The notes: generated from the sequence alone by a model not told the origin. Positions 15,876 to 25,308 are shown, numbered from the stretch's first letter. The stretch: DNA of 64,000 bases from an uncultured Bacillota bacterium (GCA_947426945.1 CANEFX010000009.1:29442-93441), one strand, 5' to 3'. A program made the numbers and translations.

Positions 15876-17264
15876 CTAAAGTCTCCTGCAAATCGCCCGG
15901 GCAGCCTGAACGCCGGAGGCCCCGGCCTGGGCCAGGCCCCGGGTAACACCTGCGCCGTCGCCGGCGGCAAAAAAGTTGGGCAGGGCGGTCTCCAGCTCAG
16001 GGGTAAGCTGGAGACGGGCGGAGTAGAACTTCACCTCCGCGCCGTAAAGCAGGGTGTCGTAGTTGGCGGTGCCGGGGGCGATCTTGTCCAGCTGCTGGAT
16101 CATCTCAATAATGTCGTCCAGCTGCCGCTTGGGCAGGGTGAGAGACAGATCCCCGGGGACGGCGGCGGTGAGGGTGGGCCGGACGGTGGACTTGCCCATG
16201 CGGTGCTCGTTGGTGCGCCGGCCCCCCACCAGATCGCCGAATCGCTGGACCAGCACCCCGCCTGCCAGCATGTTGGACAGGGAGGCCACGTGCTTGCCGT
16301 AGCGGTAGGGCTCGTTAAAGGGCTTGGTAAAGCGGTTGGAGACCAGCAGAGCGAAGTTGGTGTTTTCCGAGCGCAGGGCGGGGTCGGCGTAGGAGTGGCC
16401 GTTCACCGTGTTGATGCCCTCCACGTTCTCCGCCACCACGTGGCCGTAGGGGTTCATGCAGAAGGTGCGCACCTGGTCGCCGTACTGCTTGGTGCGGTAG
16501 ACCAGCTTGGACTCATACACCACGTCGGTGATGTGCTCAAAGACCACGGCGGGCAGCTCCACCCGCACGCCGATGTCCACCTGATTGTTCAGCAGCTCCA
16601 GCCCCAGATCCTTGCACTGGTTGGAGAACCACTCCGCCCCGGACCGGCCGGGCGCGGCGATGAGGTACTTGCAGGAGACCTCCCCGCCCTTTGCCAGAAT
16701 CAGCCGGTAGCCGTCCTCCGTTTTCTCAATGGAGGCCGCCTCGGTGTTGAAGGAAAACTCCAGCTTGTCCGCCAATCCCTCGTAGATGTTGGTGAGGATG
16801 CGCAGGTTGTTTTCGGTGCCCAAGTGCTTGCACCGGGCCTGGAGGAGGTGGAGGTCGTAGGCCAGAGCCTCCCGGGCCAGCTTCCGGGCCGCGTCGCTCT
16901 CGGTGGAAAAAACCTCGGTGGTGGCCCCGTGGGCCACATTGATGGAGTCCACATAGTCGATCAGCTCCATCACATGGGCGGGTTCCATAAAGTCGGTGAG
17001 CCAGCCGCCGAACTGGGTGGTGAAGTTAAACTTCCCGTCAGAGAAAGCGCCCGCGCCGCCGAAGCCGCACATGGTATGGCACACGGGGCAGTGGATGCAT
17101 TCCTTCACCCTGCCCGCCACAATGGGGCAGCTGCGGTGATAGATGTCCGCGCCCTGGTCCAGGGCCAGCACCTTCAGTTCGGGATGGAGATGGGCCAGCT
17201 CATAGGCGGCAAAGATGCCCGCCTCTCCGCAGCCCAGGATGACGACGTCGTATCTGGCGTTCAT
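15876..17264 (-). CDS. FAD-dependent oxidoreductase (COG2509-type)
   Basis: A 462-residue flavoprotein. The FAD-binding start VVILGCGEAGIFAAYE (7-22) has the GxGxxG pattern, and the C-terminal FAD block LPNFFAAGDGAGVTRGLAQA is typical of uncharacterised NAD(FAD)-utilising dehydrogenases. A conserved Cys cluster follows the first segment (SCPIVAGRVKECIHCPVCHT, near residues 45-64) with GFGGAGAFSDGKFN just after it; it could bind metal or take part in thiol chemistry. Substrate unknown. It has a good ribosome site (GAGAGGAG) and is a single gene. Two GC-rich hairpins (17290-17310 and 17332-17353) lie in its leader. Confidence 0.85.
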   Translation of the reverse strand: MNARYDVVILGCGEAGIFAAYELAHLHPELKVLALDQGADIYHRSCPIVAGRVKECIHCPVCHTMCGFGGAGAFSDGKFNFTTQFGGWLTDFMEPAHVMELIDYVDSINVAHGATTEVFSTESDAARKLAREALAYDLHLLQARCKHLGTENNLRILTNIYEGLADKLEFSFNTEAASIEKTEDGYRLILAKGGEVSCKYLIAAPGRSGAEWFSNQCKDLGLELLNNQVDIGVRVELPAVVFEHITDVVYESKLVYRTKQYGDQVRTFCMNPYGHVVAENVEGINTVNGHSYADPALRSENTNFALLVSNRFTKPFNEPYRYGKHVASLSNMLAGGVLVQRFGDLVGGRRTNEHRMGKSTVRPTLTAAVPGDLSLTLPKRQLDDIIEMIQQLDKIAPGTANYDTLLYGAEVKFYSARLQLTPELETALPNFFAAGDGAGVTRGLAQAGASGVQAARAICRRL

Positions 17265-17395
17265 GGCAAAACTCCTCTCAAACAGCAGGCCGCCGCCTTC
17301 GGCGGCCCGCTTTTTAAAGAAACAACGGGACAGCGGGGGCGCCGCCCCCTGCTGGAAAACACAGTCAGTATATCATATTCCCGTAAAAAACACAA

Positions 17396-17420
17396 CGGCC
17401 CGCCGGAAACCGGCAGGCCG
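17396..17420 (-). terminator. Terminator of the zinc-ribbon membrane protein gene
   Basis: Stem CGGCCCGCCGG (17396-17406) / CCGGCAGGCCG (17410-17420), followed on the minus strand by TTGTGTTTTTT. Confidence 0.85.
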
Positions 17421-17434
17421 CACTTGAAATCAAT

Positions 17435-17830
17435 CTAGCTTTTTTCCTCAAAGCTGGCCCCGCAGCCCCGGCAGGTGACGGTAATCCTGCCCTTTCCCCT
17501 GGGGACACGCAGCTGCTGGCCGCAGCTGGGGCACTTGAAGTAGACATGCTCCTTGTCCCGGTGGATGGTGCGCCGCAGATGCAGCCAGCTCAGGATAGGG
17601 CCGGCCGCCCTCATAAACCTGGCGTTCTCCATCCGCCGCCGCTCCATATTGCGGGAGAGCAGCCGGAACAGGGCCGCCAGCAGCAGGGCAAAGCTGACCC
17701 AGTACAGCGGCTCCACCCGGGCGAAGAGAAACACCAGATAGAGCAGCAGATACAGGCCCAGCAGGAACAGGTTCAACTGGTCGTTCCCGTAGCGGCCATA
17801 CATAAACCGCTGAATCGCGTTGCGGATCAT
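17435..17830 (-). CDS. Small membrane protein with C-terminal zinc ribbon
   Basis: A 131-residue protein starting at the ATG at 17830, which has a GGAGG site nine bases upstream; the longer frame to 17941 lacks one. Two hydrophobic helices (about residues 20-58) follow a basic N-terminus. The cytosolic C-terminus carries two Cys pairs, CPSCGQQLRVPRGKG and CRGCG, a rubredoxin-like zinc knuckle. Function unknown; such proteins are common hypothetical membrane proteins in Clostridia. Monocistronic with its own terminator. Confidence 0.82.
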   Translation of the reverse strand: MIRNAIQRFMYGRYGNDQLNLFLLGLYLLLYLVFLFARVEPLYWVSFALLLAALFRLLSRNMERRRMENARFMRAAGPILSWLHLRRTIHRDKEHVYFKCPSCGQQLRVPRGKGRITVTCRGCGASFEEKS

Positions 17831-18013
17831 CAGAGCGCCTCCTTGGCTGAACGGACACGGCAGGCGATGTCCGCCTGTCGGAAACACATTGTATATGATA
17901 CCTCTTCCCACCGGGTCCGTCAAGGAGAAATTCGTAAACAATATGTGAATTTAAGCGACTTTTCCCCCTTTTCCGGCCATCTGTCCCGATTTTTATGCAG
18001 GAATACAGGTCCC

Positions 18014-19267
18014 TTAAAGCACAATGCGCTCCGGAAAAGCCTCCTGGCGCATAATCCCCCACATCTTGTCGATGTAGGACAGGGTATAAAAGCTCTCGTA
18101 ATAGTGGTAGAGGAAGGCCCCTTTCAGCGTCATCTGCCAGACGCCGTCCTTCCGGGCCGCAAGGCCCAGCAGCCTGGCCGCGTTCAGCTCCAGACCATAC
18201 ATCTTCTTCAGCGGGACGCCAAAAAATCGTTCAAACTCCCTCTCGTCCACCCGGGTGCTGTAGGCCGTCCAGAACAGATAATACACCATGCGCTGGCGAA
18301 GAGTAAAGCGCAGGGTCAGGGAAGTGGGCAGCTGCCCGGATTCAATGCGGCGGCAGTACTCCTCTGCGGAAAAGGTGTTGATCTTGAACTGCTCCCGCAG
18401 CAGAGTGGCGGCAGAACAGCCGAAGCCCAGGAAGTTATCCCGGGTCATGGAGGAGTATCCGGCCCCCGCCCGGCTGGAGAAGGTCCAGATGGAGGTGCGG
18501 GCACAGCCCCGCTCCAGACAGTAACTGGTGATCCGGTCCAGCAGCCTGCGCTTCTCCCGTTTGGACATGGGCCGGAGAGGGCTGGCTGTAAAGGTGAAGT
18601 CGATAAAGGGATAGATGGCCACGTGGTTGGCCCCGCTGGCAAAGGCCAGGTCAATATCCGACCGCAGGTCATCGAAGGTCTGCCCCGGCAGAGCGAAAAT
18701 GAAGTCCATGGACACCGTTTCAAAGGGGACCTCCCGCAGGGCGGCGGACAGGGCGGACGGGGCTACCGCCCCGCGCCCCAGAAGGGTCTGATACTTCTCC
18801 TGGAAAGACTGCACCCCGATGCTGATTTTCGTCACCCCGGCCGCCTTCAGCGTCCGCAGGAGAGGGACGGTCACATCGTCTGGGTGGAGCTCCACCCCTA
18901 TCCCCTGGGTGACGGCGAAATGATCGTCCACCGCCGCAATGATCTCGGCCAGCCGCCCGGCGGCCAGGGCCGGGGTCCCTCCTCCGAAGTACAGGCTGGT
19001 GACCTCCTTCCTGCCGCCCGACTGCGCCCCTGCCATGCGGATCTCCCGGATCAGCGCGTCGATGTACCGGCCGCACAGCTCCGCGTCGTAGACCGTCTTG
19101 CAGTAGGGGCAGAAATTGCAAATACTTCGGCAGAAGGGGATGTGGATATACAGCCCCAGCCCCCCGCAGTCCGCAAAGGGGAGGATCTGGTCAAATTCGC
19201 CGGTAAACAGAAACGGCTTTGGGGACCGGGTGAGCCACATCCGCGTCAAGCTTGTAATTATTCCCAT
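18014..19267 (-). CDS. HemN/HemW-like radical SAM protein
   Basis: A 417-residue radical SAM enzyme of the coproporphyrinogen oxidase-like group. YIHIPFC followed by CRSICNFC places the iron-sulfur ligands at C46, C50 and C53 with a further C56. FGGGTP (95-99) and the VELHPDDVT and KISIGVQSFQ blocks fit the family. The C-terminal part has a winged-helix region as in HemN. No heme genes are nearby, so the true substrate is uncertain; heme chaperone (HemW), oxidase or another anaerobic radical chemistry are all possible. AGGAG overlaps the stop of the upstream radical SAM gene, ten bases away, so the two form an operon and are translationally linked. Confidence 0.85.
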   Translation of the reverse strand: MGIITSLTRMWLTRSPKPFLFTGEFDQILPFADCGGLGLYIHIPFCRSICNFCPYCKTVYDAELCGRYIDALIREIRMAGAQSGGRKEVTSLYFGGGTPALAAGRLAEIIAAVDDHFAVTQGIGVELHPDDVTVPLLRTLKAAGVTKISIGVQSFQEKYQTLLGRGAVAPSALSAALREVPFETVSMDFIFALPGQTFDDLRSDIDLAFASGANHVAIYPFIDFTFTASPLRPMSKREKRRLLDRITSYCLERGCARTSIWTFSSRAGAGYSSMTRDNFLGFGCSAATLLREQFKINTFSAEEYCRRIESGQLPTSLTLRFTLRQRMVYYLFWTAYSTRVDEREFERFFGVPLKKMYGLELNAARLLGLAARKDGVWQMTLKGAFLYHYYESFYTLSYIDKMWGIMRQEAFPERIVL

Positions 19268-19277
19268 CGTCCCGCTC

Positions 19278-20180
19278 CTAAATGTATTTCAGATAAGTCC
19301 GCAGCATCTCCCAGATAACTTTTACATTCCCTCCAAACAGCAGGGTATATTCGGCCACGAAGAAATAGCCGCACCGCTCGCACAGGCCCGGTACGTGAAC
19401 GCACCGCCCGCAGACGCTGAGCTGCCCGTCCTCCATCACCACGCACTGGCGGCAGGGAGTGGGAAAGCGGTTGTCGATCAGGTATGGAAAGGCGCTTTTC
19501 AAATTAAATACCGGCGCGCCCTCCTCTATCATCCGGGTAATGACGGCGCAGCAGCCGGCCTTCTCCTCCCGGGTCAGGGCCAGCTCCTCCGTGTCCGGGT
19601 AGGGGGTATGGAAGTTGAAGGAGACCGCCCGGACGCTGGGCTCGTTTCGGGCTGTCAGGCACACATCCCGGATGGCGTCCTTGTTGATTTGATTGATGGC
19701 CATATAGAGACAGATATTGCCGGAGGGGGCGTGCCGGATGTTCTCCATGATCAGGTCGTAGGTGTCTCCCCGGACGGCGTTGTGGCGCGCCCGGTCCCCG
19801 TCCAGGCTGAGGAGGATCAGGTCGGCCTCCGGCAGGTTCAGGGAATAGGTGCCGTTGGTAACCACGTTGACGATAAAAAAGCCCATCTTTTTCGCCTCAA
19901 TGACCAGATCCCGCAGGCCTTTCTCCCCGTCCCGCCACAGGAAGGTCTCGCCGCCGCAGAAAAACAGAATACGCACTCCCATCCCATACAGCTGCTCCAT
20001 TTCTCGGATAATCTGCCGGTACGGGTGGACGGTACCGGTAATATTATTCACCGAGCAGTGCCTGCAATGCAGGTTGCACTTGTCCGTTAAAATAATGGTG
20101 CCCAGAATGGGCTCCTGCTTCCGGAAGAGAATGGTTTTCACCCCGAACCCGGCAAGCCGCGCAAAAGCCGAAAGCTTCAT
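19278..20180 (-). CDS. Radical SAM protein with Cys-rich C-terminus
   Basis: A 300-residue radical SAM enzyme. The cluster motif CNLHCRHC has ligands at C35, C39 and C42, and the glycine motif FFCGGETFLW is near 74-82. After a TIM-barrel core, the C-terminal region has about seven cysteines between residues ~240 and 272 (CRQCVV, CGRC, CERC), which suggests an auxiliary iron-sulfur site or SPASM-like domain. No precursor peptide is visible beside it. It is the first gene of a two-gene operon with a HemN-like radical SAM protein. GGAGGAG lies seven bases before the ATG. Substrate unknown. Confidence 0.82.
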   Translation of the reverse strand: MKLSAFARLAGFGVKTILFRKQEPILGTIILTDKCNLHCRHCSVNNITGTVHPYRQIIREMEQLYGMGVRILFFCGGETFLWRDGEKGLRDLVIEAKKMGFFIVNVVTNGTYSLNLPEADLILLSLDGDRARHNAVRGDTYDLIMENIRHAPSGNICLYMAINQINKDAIRDVCLTARNEPSVRAVSFNFHTPYPDTEELALTREEKAGCCAVITRMIEEGAPVFNLKSAFPYLIDNRFPTPCRQCVVMEDGQLSVCGRCVHVPGLCERCGYFFVAEYTLLFGGNVKVIWEMLRTYLKYI

Positions 20181-20204
20181 AACTTCTCCTCCTCTCCGGA
20201 CCTC

Positions 20205-20233
20205 AGTATAGCCCCCCGCCCCCCATCTGTCTA
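20205..20233 (-). promoter_or_regulatory. Promoter of the tandem radical SAM operon
   Basis: On the minus strand TAGACA (20228-20233), a very G-rich 17-base spacer, then TATACT (20205-20210), about 25 bases before the start codon. Confidence 0.7.
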
Positions 20234-20274
20234 CACTCCGGGGACAGTCGGTCGTTTTCGGGGGATGATCGGTT

Positions 20275-20302
20275 AAAAAAGGAGCGCTCCGAAGAGCGCT
20301 CC
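20275..20302 (-). terminator. pta terminator
   Basis: Stem GGAGCGCTC (20281-20289) / GAGCGCTCC (20294-20302) with a four-base loop, followed on the minus strand by TTTTTT. Confidence 0.92.
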
Positions 20303-20320
20303 TTCTAAAATCATATTTAA

Positions 20321-21295
20321 TCAGGCCAGGGCTGCGGTGATGATAGCCATGGAGTAGACCTCCTGGGCGTTGCAGCCGCGGCTGAGGTCGTTGATGGGGG
20401 CGTTCAGACCCAGCAGAATGGGGCCGTAGGCCTCAAAAGAACCCAGGCGCTGGGCAATCTTGTAGCCGATGTTGCCCGCACTGATGTCGGGGAAGATAAA
20501 GGTGTTGGCGTAGCCGGCCACCTTGGACTCGGGGCACTTGGTCTCGGCCACCCGGGGAGAAACGGCGGCGTCGAACTGCAGCTCGCCCTCGATGGGTATC
20601 TCGGGCATGGCGACCTTGGCCTTCTCGGCGGCGTTGCGCATCTTGTCCACTGCGGGGCCCTTGCCGGAGCCGAAGGTGGAGTAGCTGAGGAAAGCCACCT
20701 TGGGATCCACACCGAAGATCTGGGCGCATTTGACGGTCTCGGAGGCGATCTCCACCAGCTCGTCCTCGCTGGGGTCAATGTTGATGGCGCAGTCGGCCAT
20801 GGCCAGCACCATGTTGCCGCCGGTGGCGTAGGGCCGCACCAGAATGAAGCAGGAGGAGACGATGGAGTTACCCGGCTTGGTCTTGACCAGCTGGAGGGCG
20901 GGGCGCACGGTGTCGGCGGTGGAGTAGGTCGCGCCGCCCAGCAGGGCGTCGGCAATGCCCATGGCCACCAGCATGGTGCCGAAGTAGTTGCCCTTGCGGA
21001 GCATGGCCCGGCACTCGTCGGCGGTCATCTTGCCCTTGCGCAGCTCCACCATCTTTTCTACCATGGCATCCATCTTCTCATAGGTCTCTGGGTCGTAGAT
21101 CTCGGCGCCCCGGATATTGAAGCCGGCGTCCTCGGCGGCAGCGCGAATCTCCTCCTCCTTGCCGATAAGAATGGGGGTCAGAAACGTACCGGACAGCAGG
21201 CGGGCGGAGGCCTCCAGAATGCGGGGGTCGGTGCCCTCGGTAAAGACAATCTTTCGGGGATGGGCTTTCAGAATTTCAATCAGCTTCTTAAACAT
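20321..21295 (-). CDS. pta: Phosphate acetyltransferase
   Basis: A 324-residue Pta that interconverts acetyl-CoA and acetyl phosphate, for acetate fermentation and ATP formation with acetate kinase (not in the window). It begins MFKKLIEILKAHPRKIVFTE; blocks LLGGATYSTADTVRPALQ, KVAFLSYSTFGSG and the ending RGCNAQEVYSMAIITAAL are typical. This is the short form without the N-terminal DRTGG domain. The start is the ATG at 21295 with AAGGAAG upstream; the longer frame to 21337 has no ribosome site. Confidence 0.97.
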   Translation of the reverse strand: MFKKLIEILKAHPRKIVFTEGTDPRILEASARLLSGTFLTPILIGKEEEIRAAAEDAGFNIRGAEIYDPETYEKMDAMVEKMVELRKGKMTADECRAMLRKGNYFGTMLVAMGIADALLGGATYSTADTVRPALQLVKTKPGNSIVSSCFILVRPYATGGNMVLAMADCAINIDPSEDELVEIASETVKCAQIFGVDPKVAFLSYSTFGSGKGPAVDKMRNAAEKAKVAMPEIPIEGELQFDAAVSPRVAETKCPESKVAGYANTFIFPDISAGNIGYKIAQRLGSFEAYGPILLGLNAPINDLSRGCNAQEVYSMAIITAALA

Positions 21296-21351
21296 GTGAC
21301 AACTTCCTTCCAACTCAAGATAGGTGTGGCGGCACACCGATTCACAAAATT

Positions 21352-21380
21352 ATGGTAGCATTTCCCGGCGGAAAATGCAA
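21352..21380 (-). promoter_or_regulatory. pta promoter
   Basis: On the minus strand TTGCAT (21375-21380), 17 bases, TACCAT (21352-21357). A small dyad TTTCCGCCGGGAAA lies in the spacer, and a GGTGTG/CACACC hairpin follows in the leader. Confidence 0.65.
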
Positions 21381-21554
21381 GGGCCGTATGATAGTTTTCT
21401 GTCCCGGACCTATGAAAAATTCCAAAGAATTTTTTCATTTTCCTCTTTACGTCAAGTATTGCTTTCAGGTATACTATACCATGCGTATTTCAACGCCTCC
21501 GGGCAGGGCGGCCGCCGGCCGCTGCCCCGGCATTCCAAGTTGAGGTGAGAGATC

Positions 21555-22271
21555 ATGAAGGCAGAAAACGCGGAATTTTCCCGCACCCTGTCCCTGCTGC
21601 GGCAGGAGAAGAAAGTGAGTCAGCGCACCGCCGCCGCCGCCTTGGGCATTTCCCAGGCCCTGCTCAGCCACTATGAAAACGGCGTTCGAGAACCTGGGCT
21701 GGCTTTTGTGGTAAAGGCCTGCGACTACTACGGCGTGTCCGCGGACTTTCTGCTGGGCCGGACTCTGACCCGGGACGGCACCACTATCGCCGCCGACGAG
21801 CTCTACGACATTAGTGACGAGAAAAACACCTCCATCAAGGGGGGCGTGCTGGCCCTGCTGAGCAAGAAGCTGCTGGTCAACTCTATCGGCGTGCTCTTCG
21901 GTCTGCTGGGCAAGACGGGCAGCCGGGAGGCCATTCAGGCCGCCTCCGGCTATCTGTCCACCGCTGTATACACCGTATACCGCCGGCTTTACGACGCCAA
22001 CCCCGACAACAATCCCGACTTCTTCTCCGTCCCGCCCCGCCACTTCCAGGCCGGGCTCCACGAGGCCGACATGAAATGCTGCGAGGCAGAGCTGGCCGAC
22101 GCTCTGGCCGCCCATGTGAAGGCCAGGGGTCCCATGCCCGAGATGACCAACGACGCTCTGGCCCGGGACTACCCTGTTCTCTATCAGTCCATCCTTCAGG
22201 TGGTCCACAGCACTGGCGAGCGGGTCACCGCCATCAGCGCCGGGCGCAAGGCGAAACAGGAGAAAAAATAG
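21555..22271 (+). CDS. XRE-family helix-turn-helix regulator
   Basis: A 238-residue protein with an N-terminal HTH_3 domain at about 8-63 ([20 protein letters not shown], then [15 protein letters not shown] and [11 protein letters not shown]). The remaining ~170 residues are a helical region of unknown role with one hydrophobic stretch ([14 protein letters not shown]). GAGGTGAG precedes the ATG. A TTTACG-18-TATACT promoter lies at about 21446-21475. Such regulators are frequent in Oscillospiraceae; the targets are unknown. It lies divergent from pta, but nothing in the sequence shows that it controls it. Confidence 0.88.
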   Translation: MKAENAEFSRTLSLLRQEKKVSQRTAAAALGISQALLSHYENGVREPGLAFVVKACDYYGVSADFLLGRTLTRDGTTIAADELYDISDEKNTSIKGGVLALLSKKLLVNSIGVLFGLLGKTGSREAIQAASGYLSTAVYTVYRRLYDANPDNNPDFFSVPPRHFQAGLHEADMKCCEAELADALAAHVKARGPMPEMTNDALARDYPVLYQSILQVVHSTGERVTAISAGRKAKQEKK

Positions 22272-22282
22272 CGTCTAGAGGA

Positions 22283-22480
22283 GCGAAAAAAGCCTCCTTA
22301 GGCAAAGGAGGTGTCCCGGTGCGCACACCGGGGCGAAGGATTGTTTTCGCCCCAGGCGAAATGTTCGGAGCATACGAGGCCCCTTACACACTGATTGCAA
22401 ACCTCGTTTGCTCCGTATATTCGCTTCGCGAACACAATCCCCACCGCCCTGCGGGCGGAGCCCCTTTGCCAAAGGGGCCT
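22283..22480. repeat. Nested palindromic intergenic element, MITE-like
   Basis: About 200 bases fold as concentric inverted repeats. Inner arms CGGAGCATACGAGG (22366-22379) / CCTCGTTTGCTCCG (22402-22415) match at 13 of 14. Middle arms GGATTGTTTTCGC (22338-22350) / GCGAACACAATCC (22428-22440) match at 12 of 13. Each side is flanked by two hairpins: CCTCCTT/AAGGAGG (22293-22311) and CCCGGTG/CACCGGG (22315-22332) on the left, CCGCCC/GGGCGG (22444-22458) and GCCCCTTT/AAAGGGGC (22460-22478) on the right. It fills the gap between the XRE gene and lepA and encodes nothing obvious. Confidence 0.75.
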
Positions 22481-22507
22481 TATCCCACACCTCAAGGAGG
22501 CAAACAT

Positions 22508-24316
22508 ATGACCGACCAAAGTAAAATCCGTAATTTTTCCATCATTGCCCACATCGACCACGGCAAGTCCACCCTGTCCGACCGTTTGATCGAGCTGTGC
22601 GGGGCGGTGGAACAGCGGCAGATGGAGAGTCAGCTGCTGGACAACATGGACCTGGAGAGAGAGCGGGGCATCACCATCAAGGCCCGGGCGGTACGGCTGG
22701 ACTACAAGGCGGAGGACGGTGAAATATACCACCTGAACCTCATCGACACCCCGGGGCATGTGGACTTCAACTACGAGGTCTCCCGCTCTCTGGCCGCCTG
22801 CGAGGGGGCGGTTCTCATCGTGGACGCTTCCCAGGGCATTGAGGCCCAGACTTTGGCCAACACCTACCTGGCCATGGAGCACGACCTGGAGATCCTCCCG
22901 GTGGTGAACAAGATCGACCTGCCCGCCGCCGACCCGGCACGGGTAAAGGAGGAGATTGAGAACGTCCTGGCCCTGCCCGCCATGGACGCCCCGGAGATTT
23001 CCGCCAAGCAGGGCCTCAACATCCCCGCCGTGCTGGAGGACATCGTAAAGAACATCCCCGCCCCGGAGGGGGACTCCAGCGCTCCCCTGAGGGCTCTGAT
23101 CTTTGACAGCCAGTATGATCCCTATGTGGGAGTGATCGTCTACTTTCGCATTATGGAGGGCTCCCTGAAAAAGGGGATGAACGTTAAAATGATGGCCTCC
23201 GGGAGTCAGTACCAGGTGCTGGACTGCGGCTATCTCAAGCCCCTGGGGATGGAGTCCGCCCCCGAGCTGTCCGCCGGGGAGGTGGGCTGGTTCACTGCTT
23301 CCATCAAGAACGTGAAAGACACCAGCGTGGGCGACACCATTACCGGCGCGGAGAATCCCGCATCTGAGGCCTTGCCAGGCTACCGCCCCGCCCAGGCCAT
23401 GGTCTACTGCGGCATTTACACCGAGGACGGCTCCAAATATCCCGACCTGCGGGACGCGCTGGAGAAGCTCCAGCTCAACGACGCTTCCCTGTCCTTTGAG
23501 CCTGAGTCCTCCGTGGCCTTGGGCTTTGGTTTCCGCTGCGGCTTTTTGGGCATGCTCCACATGGAGATTATCCAGGAGCGGCTGGAGCGGGAATTTGATC
23601 TGGACCTGGTTACCACATTACCTTCGGTAATATATGAAGTCACAAAAACAGATGGTATGATTGTCCGGGTGGACAACCCCCACAACTACCCAGACCCAGG
23701 CGCCATCTCCGAGGCCCGGGAGCCCTACGCCAAGGTGTCCATTATCTCCCCGCCCGACTACGTGGGCAACATCATGCCCATGTGCCAGGACCGTCGGGGC
23801 ATCTTTAAGGACATGCAGTACCTGGACACCAACCTGGTGGAGCTGCACTACTCCATGCCCATCGGCGAAATCATTTACGACTTCTTCGACGCCCTCAAGG
23901 CCCGGACCAAGGGGTACGCCTCCCTGGACTATGAGCTGGAGGGCTATGAGAAGAGCGACCTGGTAAAAGTAGACCTGCTTCTCAACGGCGACCAAGTGGA
24001 TGCCCTCAGCTTTATTGTCCACCGGGAGAAGGCTTACGGCCGGGCCCGGCGCATTTGTGAGAAGCTGAAGGAGAATATACCCCGCCAGCTCTTTGAGGTG
24101 CCCGTCCAGGCGGCCATCGGAGGCAAAATCATCGCCCGGGAGACGGTGAAAGCCATGCGGAAGGACGTGCTGGCCAAGTGCTACGGCGGTGATATCACCC
24201 GGAAGAAGAAATTGCTGGAGAAGCAAAAAGAGGGCAAGAAGAAAATGCGCACCCTGGGCACCGTTCAGCTGCCCACCGAGGCGTTTATGGCAGTGCTTAA
24301 GCTGGATGAGGAGTAA
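22508..24316 (+). CDS. lepA: Elongation factor 4 (LepA)
   Basis: A 602-residue translational GTPase that acts on the ribosome in elongation or initiation quality. G1 is [10 protein letters not shown], then DTPGHVDF and NKIDLP. The LepA-specific C-terminal domain is complete ([19 protein letters not shown] at the end). The start is the ATG at 22508 after AAGGAGG; the frame stays open upstream through the palindromic element, but that stretch is not coding. Confidence 0.98.
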   Translation: MTDQSKIRNFSIIAHIDHGKSTLSDRLIELCGAVEQRQMESQLLDNMDLERERGITIKARAVRLDYKAEDGEIYHLNLIDTPGHVDFNYEVSRSLAACEGAVLIVDASQGIEAQTLANTYLAMEHDLEILPVVNKIDLPAADPARVKEEIENVLALPAMDAPEISAKQGLNIPAVLEDIVKNIPAPEGDSSAPLRALIFDSQYDPYVGVIVYFRIMEGSLKKGMNVKMMASGSQYQVLDCGYLKPLGMESAPELSAGEVGWFTASIKNVKDTSVGDTITGAENPASEALPGYRPAQAMVYCGIYTEDGSKYPDLRDALEKLQLNDASLSFEPESSVALGFGFRCGFLGMLHMEIIQERLEREFDLDLVTTLPSVIYEVTKTDGMIVRVDNPHNYPDPGAISEAREPYAKVSIISPPDYVGNIMPMCQDRRGIFKDMQYLDTNLVELHYSMPIGEIIYDFFDALKARTKGYASLDYELEGYEKSDLVKVDLLLNGDQVDALSFIVHREKAYGRARRICEKLKENIPRQLFEVPVQAAIGGKIIARETVKAMRKDVLAKCYGGDITRKKKLLEKQKEGKKKMRTLGTVQLPTEAFMAVLKLDEE

Positions 24317-24377
24317 ACCCGCCGCCGCAGACAGCGCTCCCGGCCCAGCCCGGCGCGGCGGAACATAAAAAATTTTA

Positions 24378-24419
24378 CCGGGGCGCAGTTTTCACCACAA
24401 GGCGGAAACTGCACCCCGG
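24378..24419. terminator. Bidirectional terminator between lepA and kduD
   Basis: Stem CCGGGGCGCAGTTTTC (24378-24393) / GAAACTGCACCCCGG (24405-24419) with AAAATTTT on its left and AATTTTC on its right, between convergent genes. Confidence 0.85.
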
Positions 24420-24457
24420 AATTTTCTCTCCAGGACACGGTCTTTTCTGACCCCGGG

Positions 24458-25258
24458 TCAGGGCTGCCTGCCAATATAGGCCAGGATGCCCCCGTCCACA
24501 TAGAGAATTTGGCCGTTGACAAAGTCGGAGGCGTCGGAGGCCAGGAATACCGCCGGACCCATCAGGTCCTCCGGGTCTCCCCAGCGGCCTGCCGGGGTTT
24601 TGGAGACAATAAACTGGTCGAAAGGGTGGCGGCTTCCATCGGCCTGCCGCTCCCGGAGGGGGGCGGTCTGGGGGGTGGCGATATAGCCCGGACCGATGCC
24701 GTTGCACTGGATGTTGGCCCCGCCGTACTCCGAGCAGATGTTCCGGGTGAGCATCTTCAGCCCGCCCTTGGCGGCGGCATAGGCTGAAACGGTCTCCCGG
24801 CCCAGCTCACTCATCATGGAACAGATGTTGATGATCTTCCCGTGGCCCTTCTTGATCATGCCGGGGATGACCGCCTTGGCGCAGATAAAGGGACCTATCA
24901 GGTCAATATCCACCACCTGGCGGAAGTCCTCTACCGGCATCTCAATCATAGGGACCCGCTTGATAACGCCGGCGTTATTCACCAGAATGTCCACATCCCC
25001 CAAGTCGGCCGCAATTTTACCGACCAGCCCGGCAACCTGCGCCTCGTCGGTGACGTCGGCGATGTAGCCGTGGGCCTCGATGCCCTTGGCAGCGTAATCG
25101 GCCAGGGCCTTGTCCAGATTGACTTGAGAACGGCAGTTAAAGGCAATCCTGGCCCCCGCAGAGGCCAGGGCCTCTGCGATGGCAAAGCCGATACCGTAGG
25201 CCCCTCCGGTGACCAAAGCCGTCCTGCCCTCCAGGGAAAACAGCTTCTGCATATCCAT
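24458..25258 (-). CDS. kduD: 2-deoxy-D-gluconate 3-dehydrogenase, KduD-type SDR
   Basis: A 266-residue short-chain dehydrogenase. The cofactor loop is TGGAYGIG (17-24), then NNAG (94-97), a catalytic Ser near 147, and Tyr160-Lys164 (YAAAK). In the family, KduD reduces 2,5-diketo-3-deoxygluconate to 2-keto-3-deoxygluconate with NAD(P)H; gluconate 5-dehydrogenase is a close relative. The linked kduI and kdgF favour the KduD role. It is last in the operon gntR-kdgF-kduI-kduD. A hairpin (AGGGCCGCC/GGCGGCCCT, about 25278-25298) stands just before its ribosome site, without a T-tract. Confidence 0.88.
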   Translation of the reverse strand: MDMQKLFSLEGRTALVTGGAYGIGFAIAEALASAGARIAFNCRSQVNLDKALADYAAKGIEAHGYIADVTDEAQVAGLVGKIAADLGDVDILVNNAGVIKRVPMIEMPVEDFRQVVDIDLIGPFICAKAVIPGMIKKGHGKIINICSMMSELGRETVSAYAAAKGGLKMLTRNICSEYGGANIQCNGIGPGYIATPQTAPLRERQADGSRHPFDQFIVSKTPAGRWGDPEDLMGPAVFLASDASDFVNGQILYVDGGILAYIGRQP

Positions 25259-25308
25259 TTGACTGACTCCTTTCGGAAGAGGGCCGCCTTCGGCGGCCCT
25301 CCGGCATT

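Noticed and set aside
17265..17434. Plus-strand terminator at 17290-17316 (GGCCGCC/GGCGGCC then TTTTT)
   Set aside because: No plus-strand gene lies upstream that it could end. It lies in the leader of the minus-strand FAD gene, so it was described there instead of being called a terminator.
18014..19267. Firm naming as HemW or HemN
   Set aside because: The HemN-like cluster motif is clear, but there are no heme genes nearby and the pairing with a second radical SAM protein is unusual, so only the superfamily is stated.
22076..22507. An N-terminal extension of LepA into the upstream open frame
   Set aside because: The frame runs through the XRE gene and the palindromic element; the ATG at 22508 has an ideal ribosome site and matches the usual LepA start.
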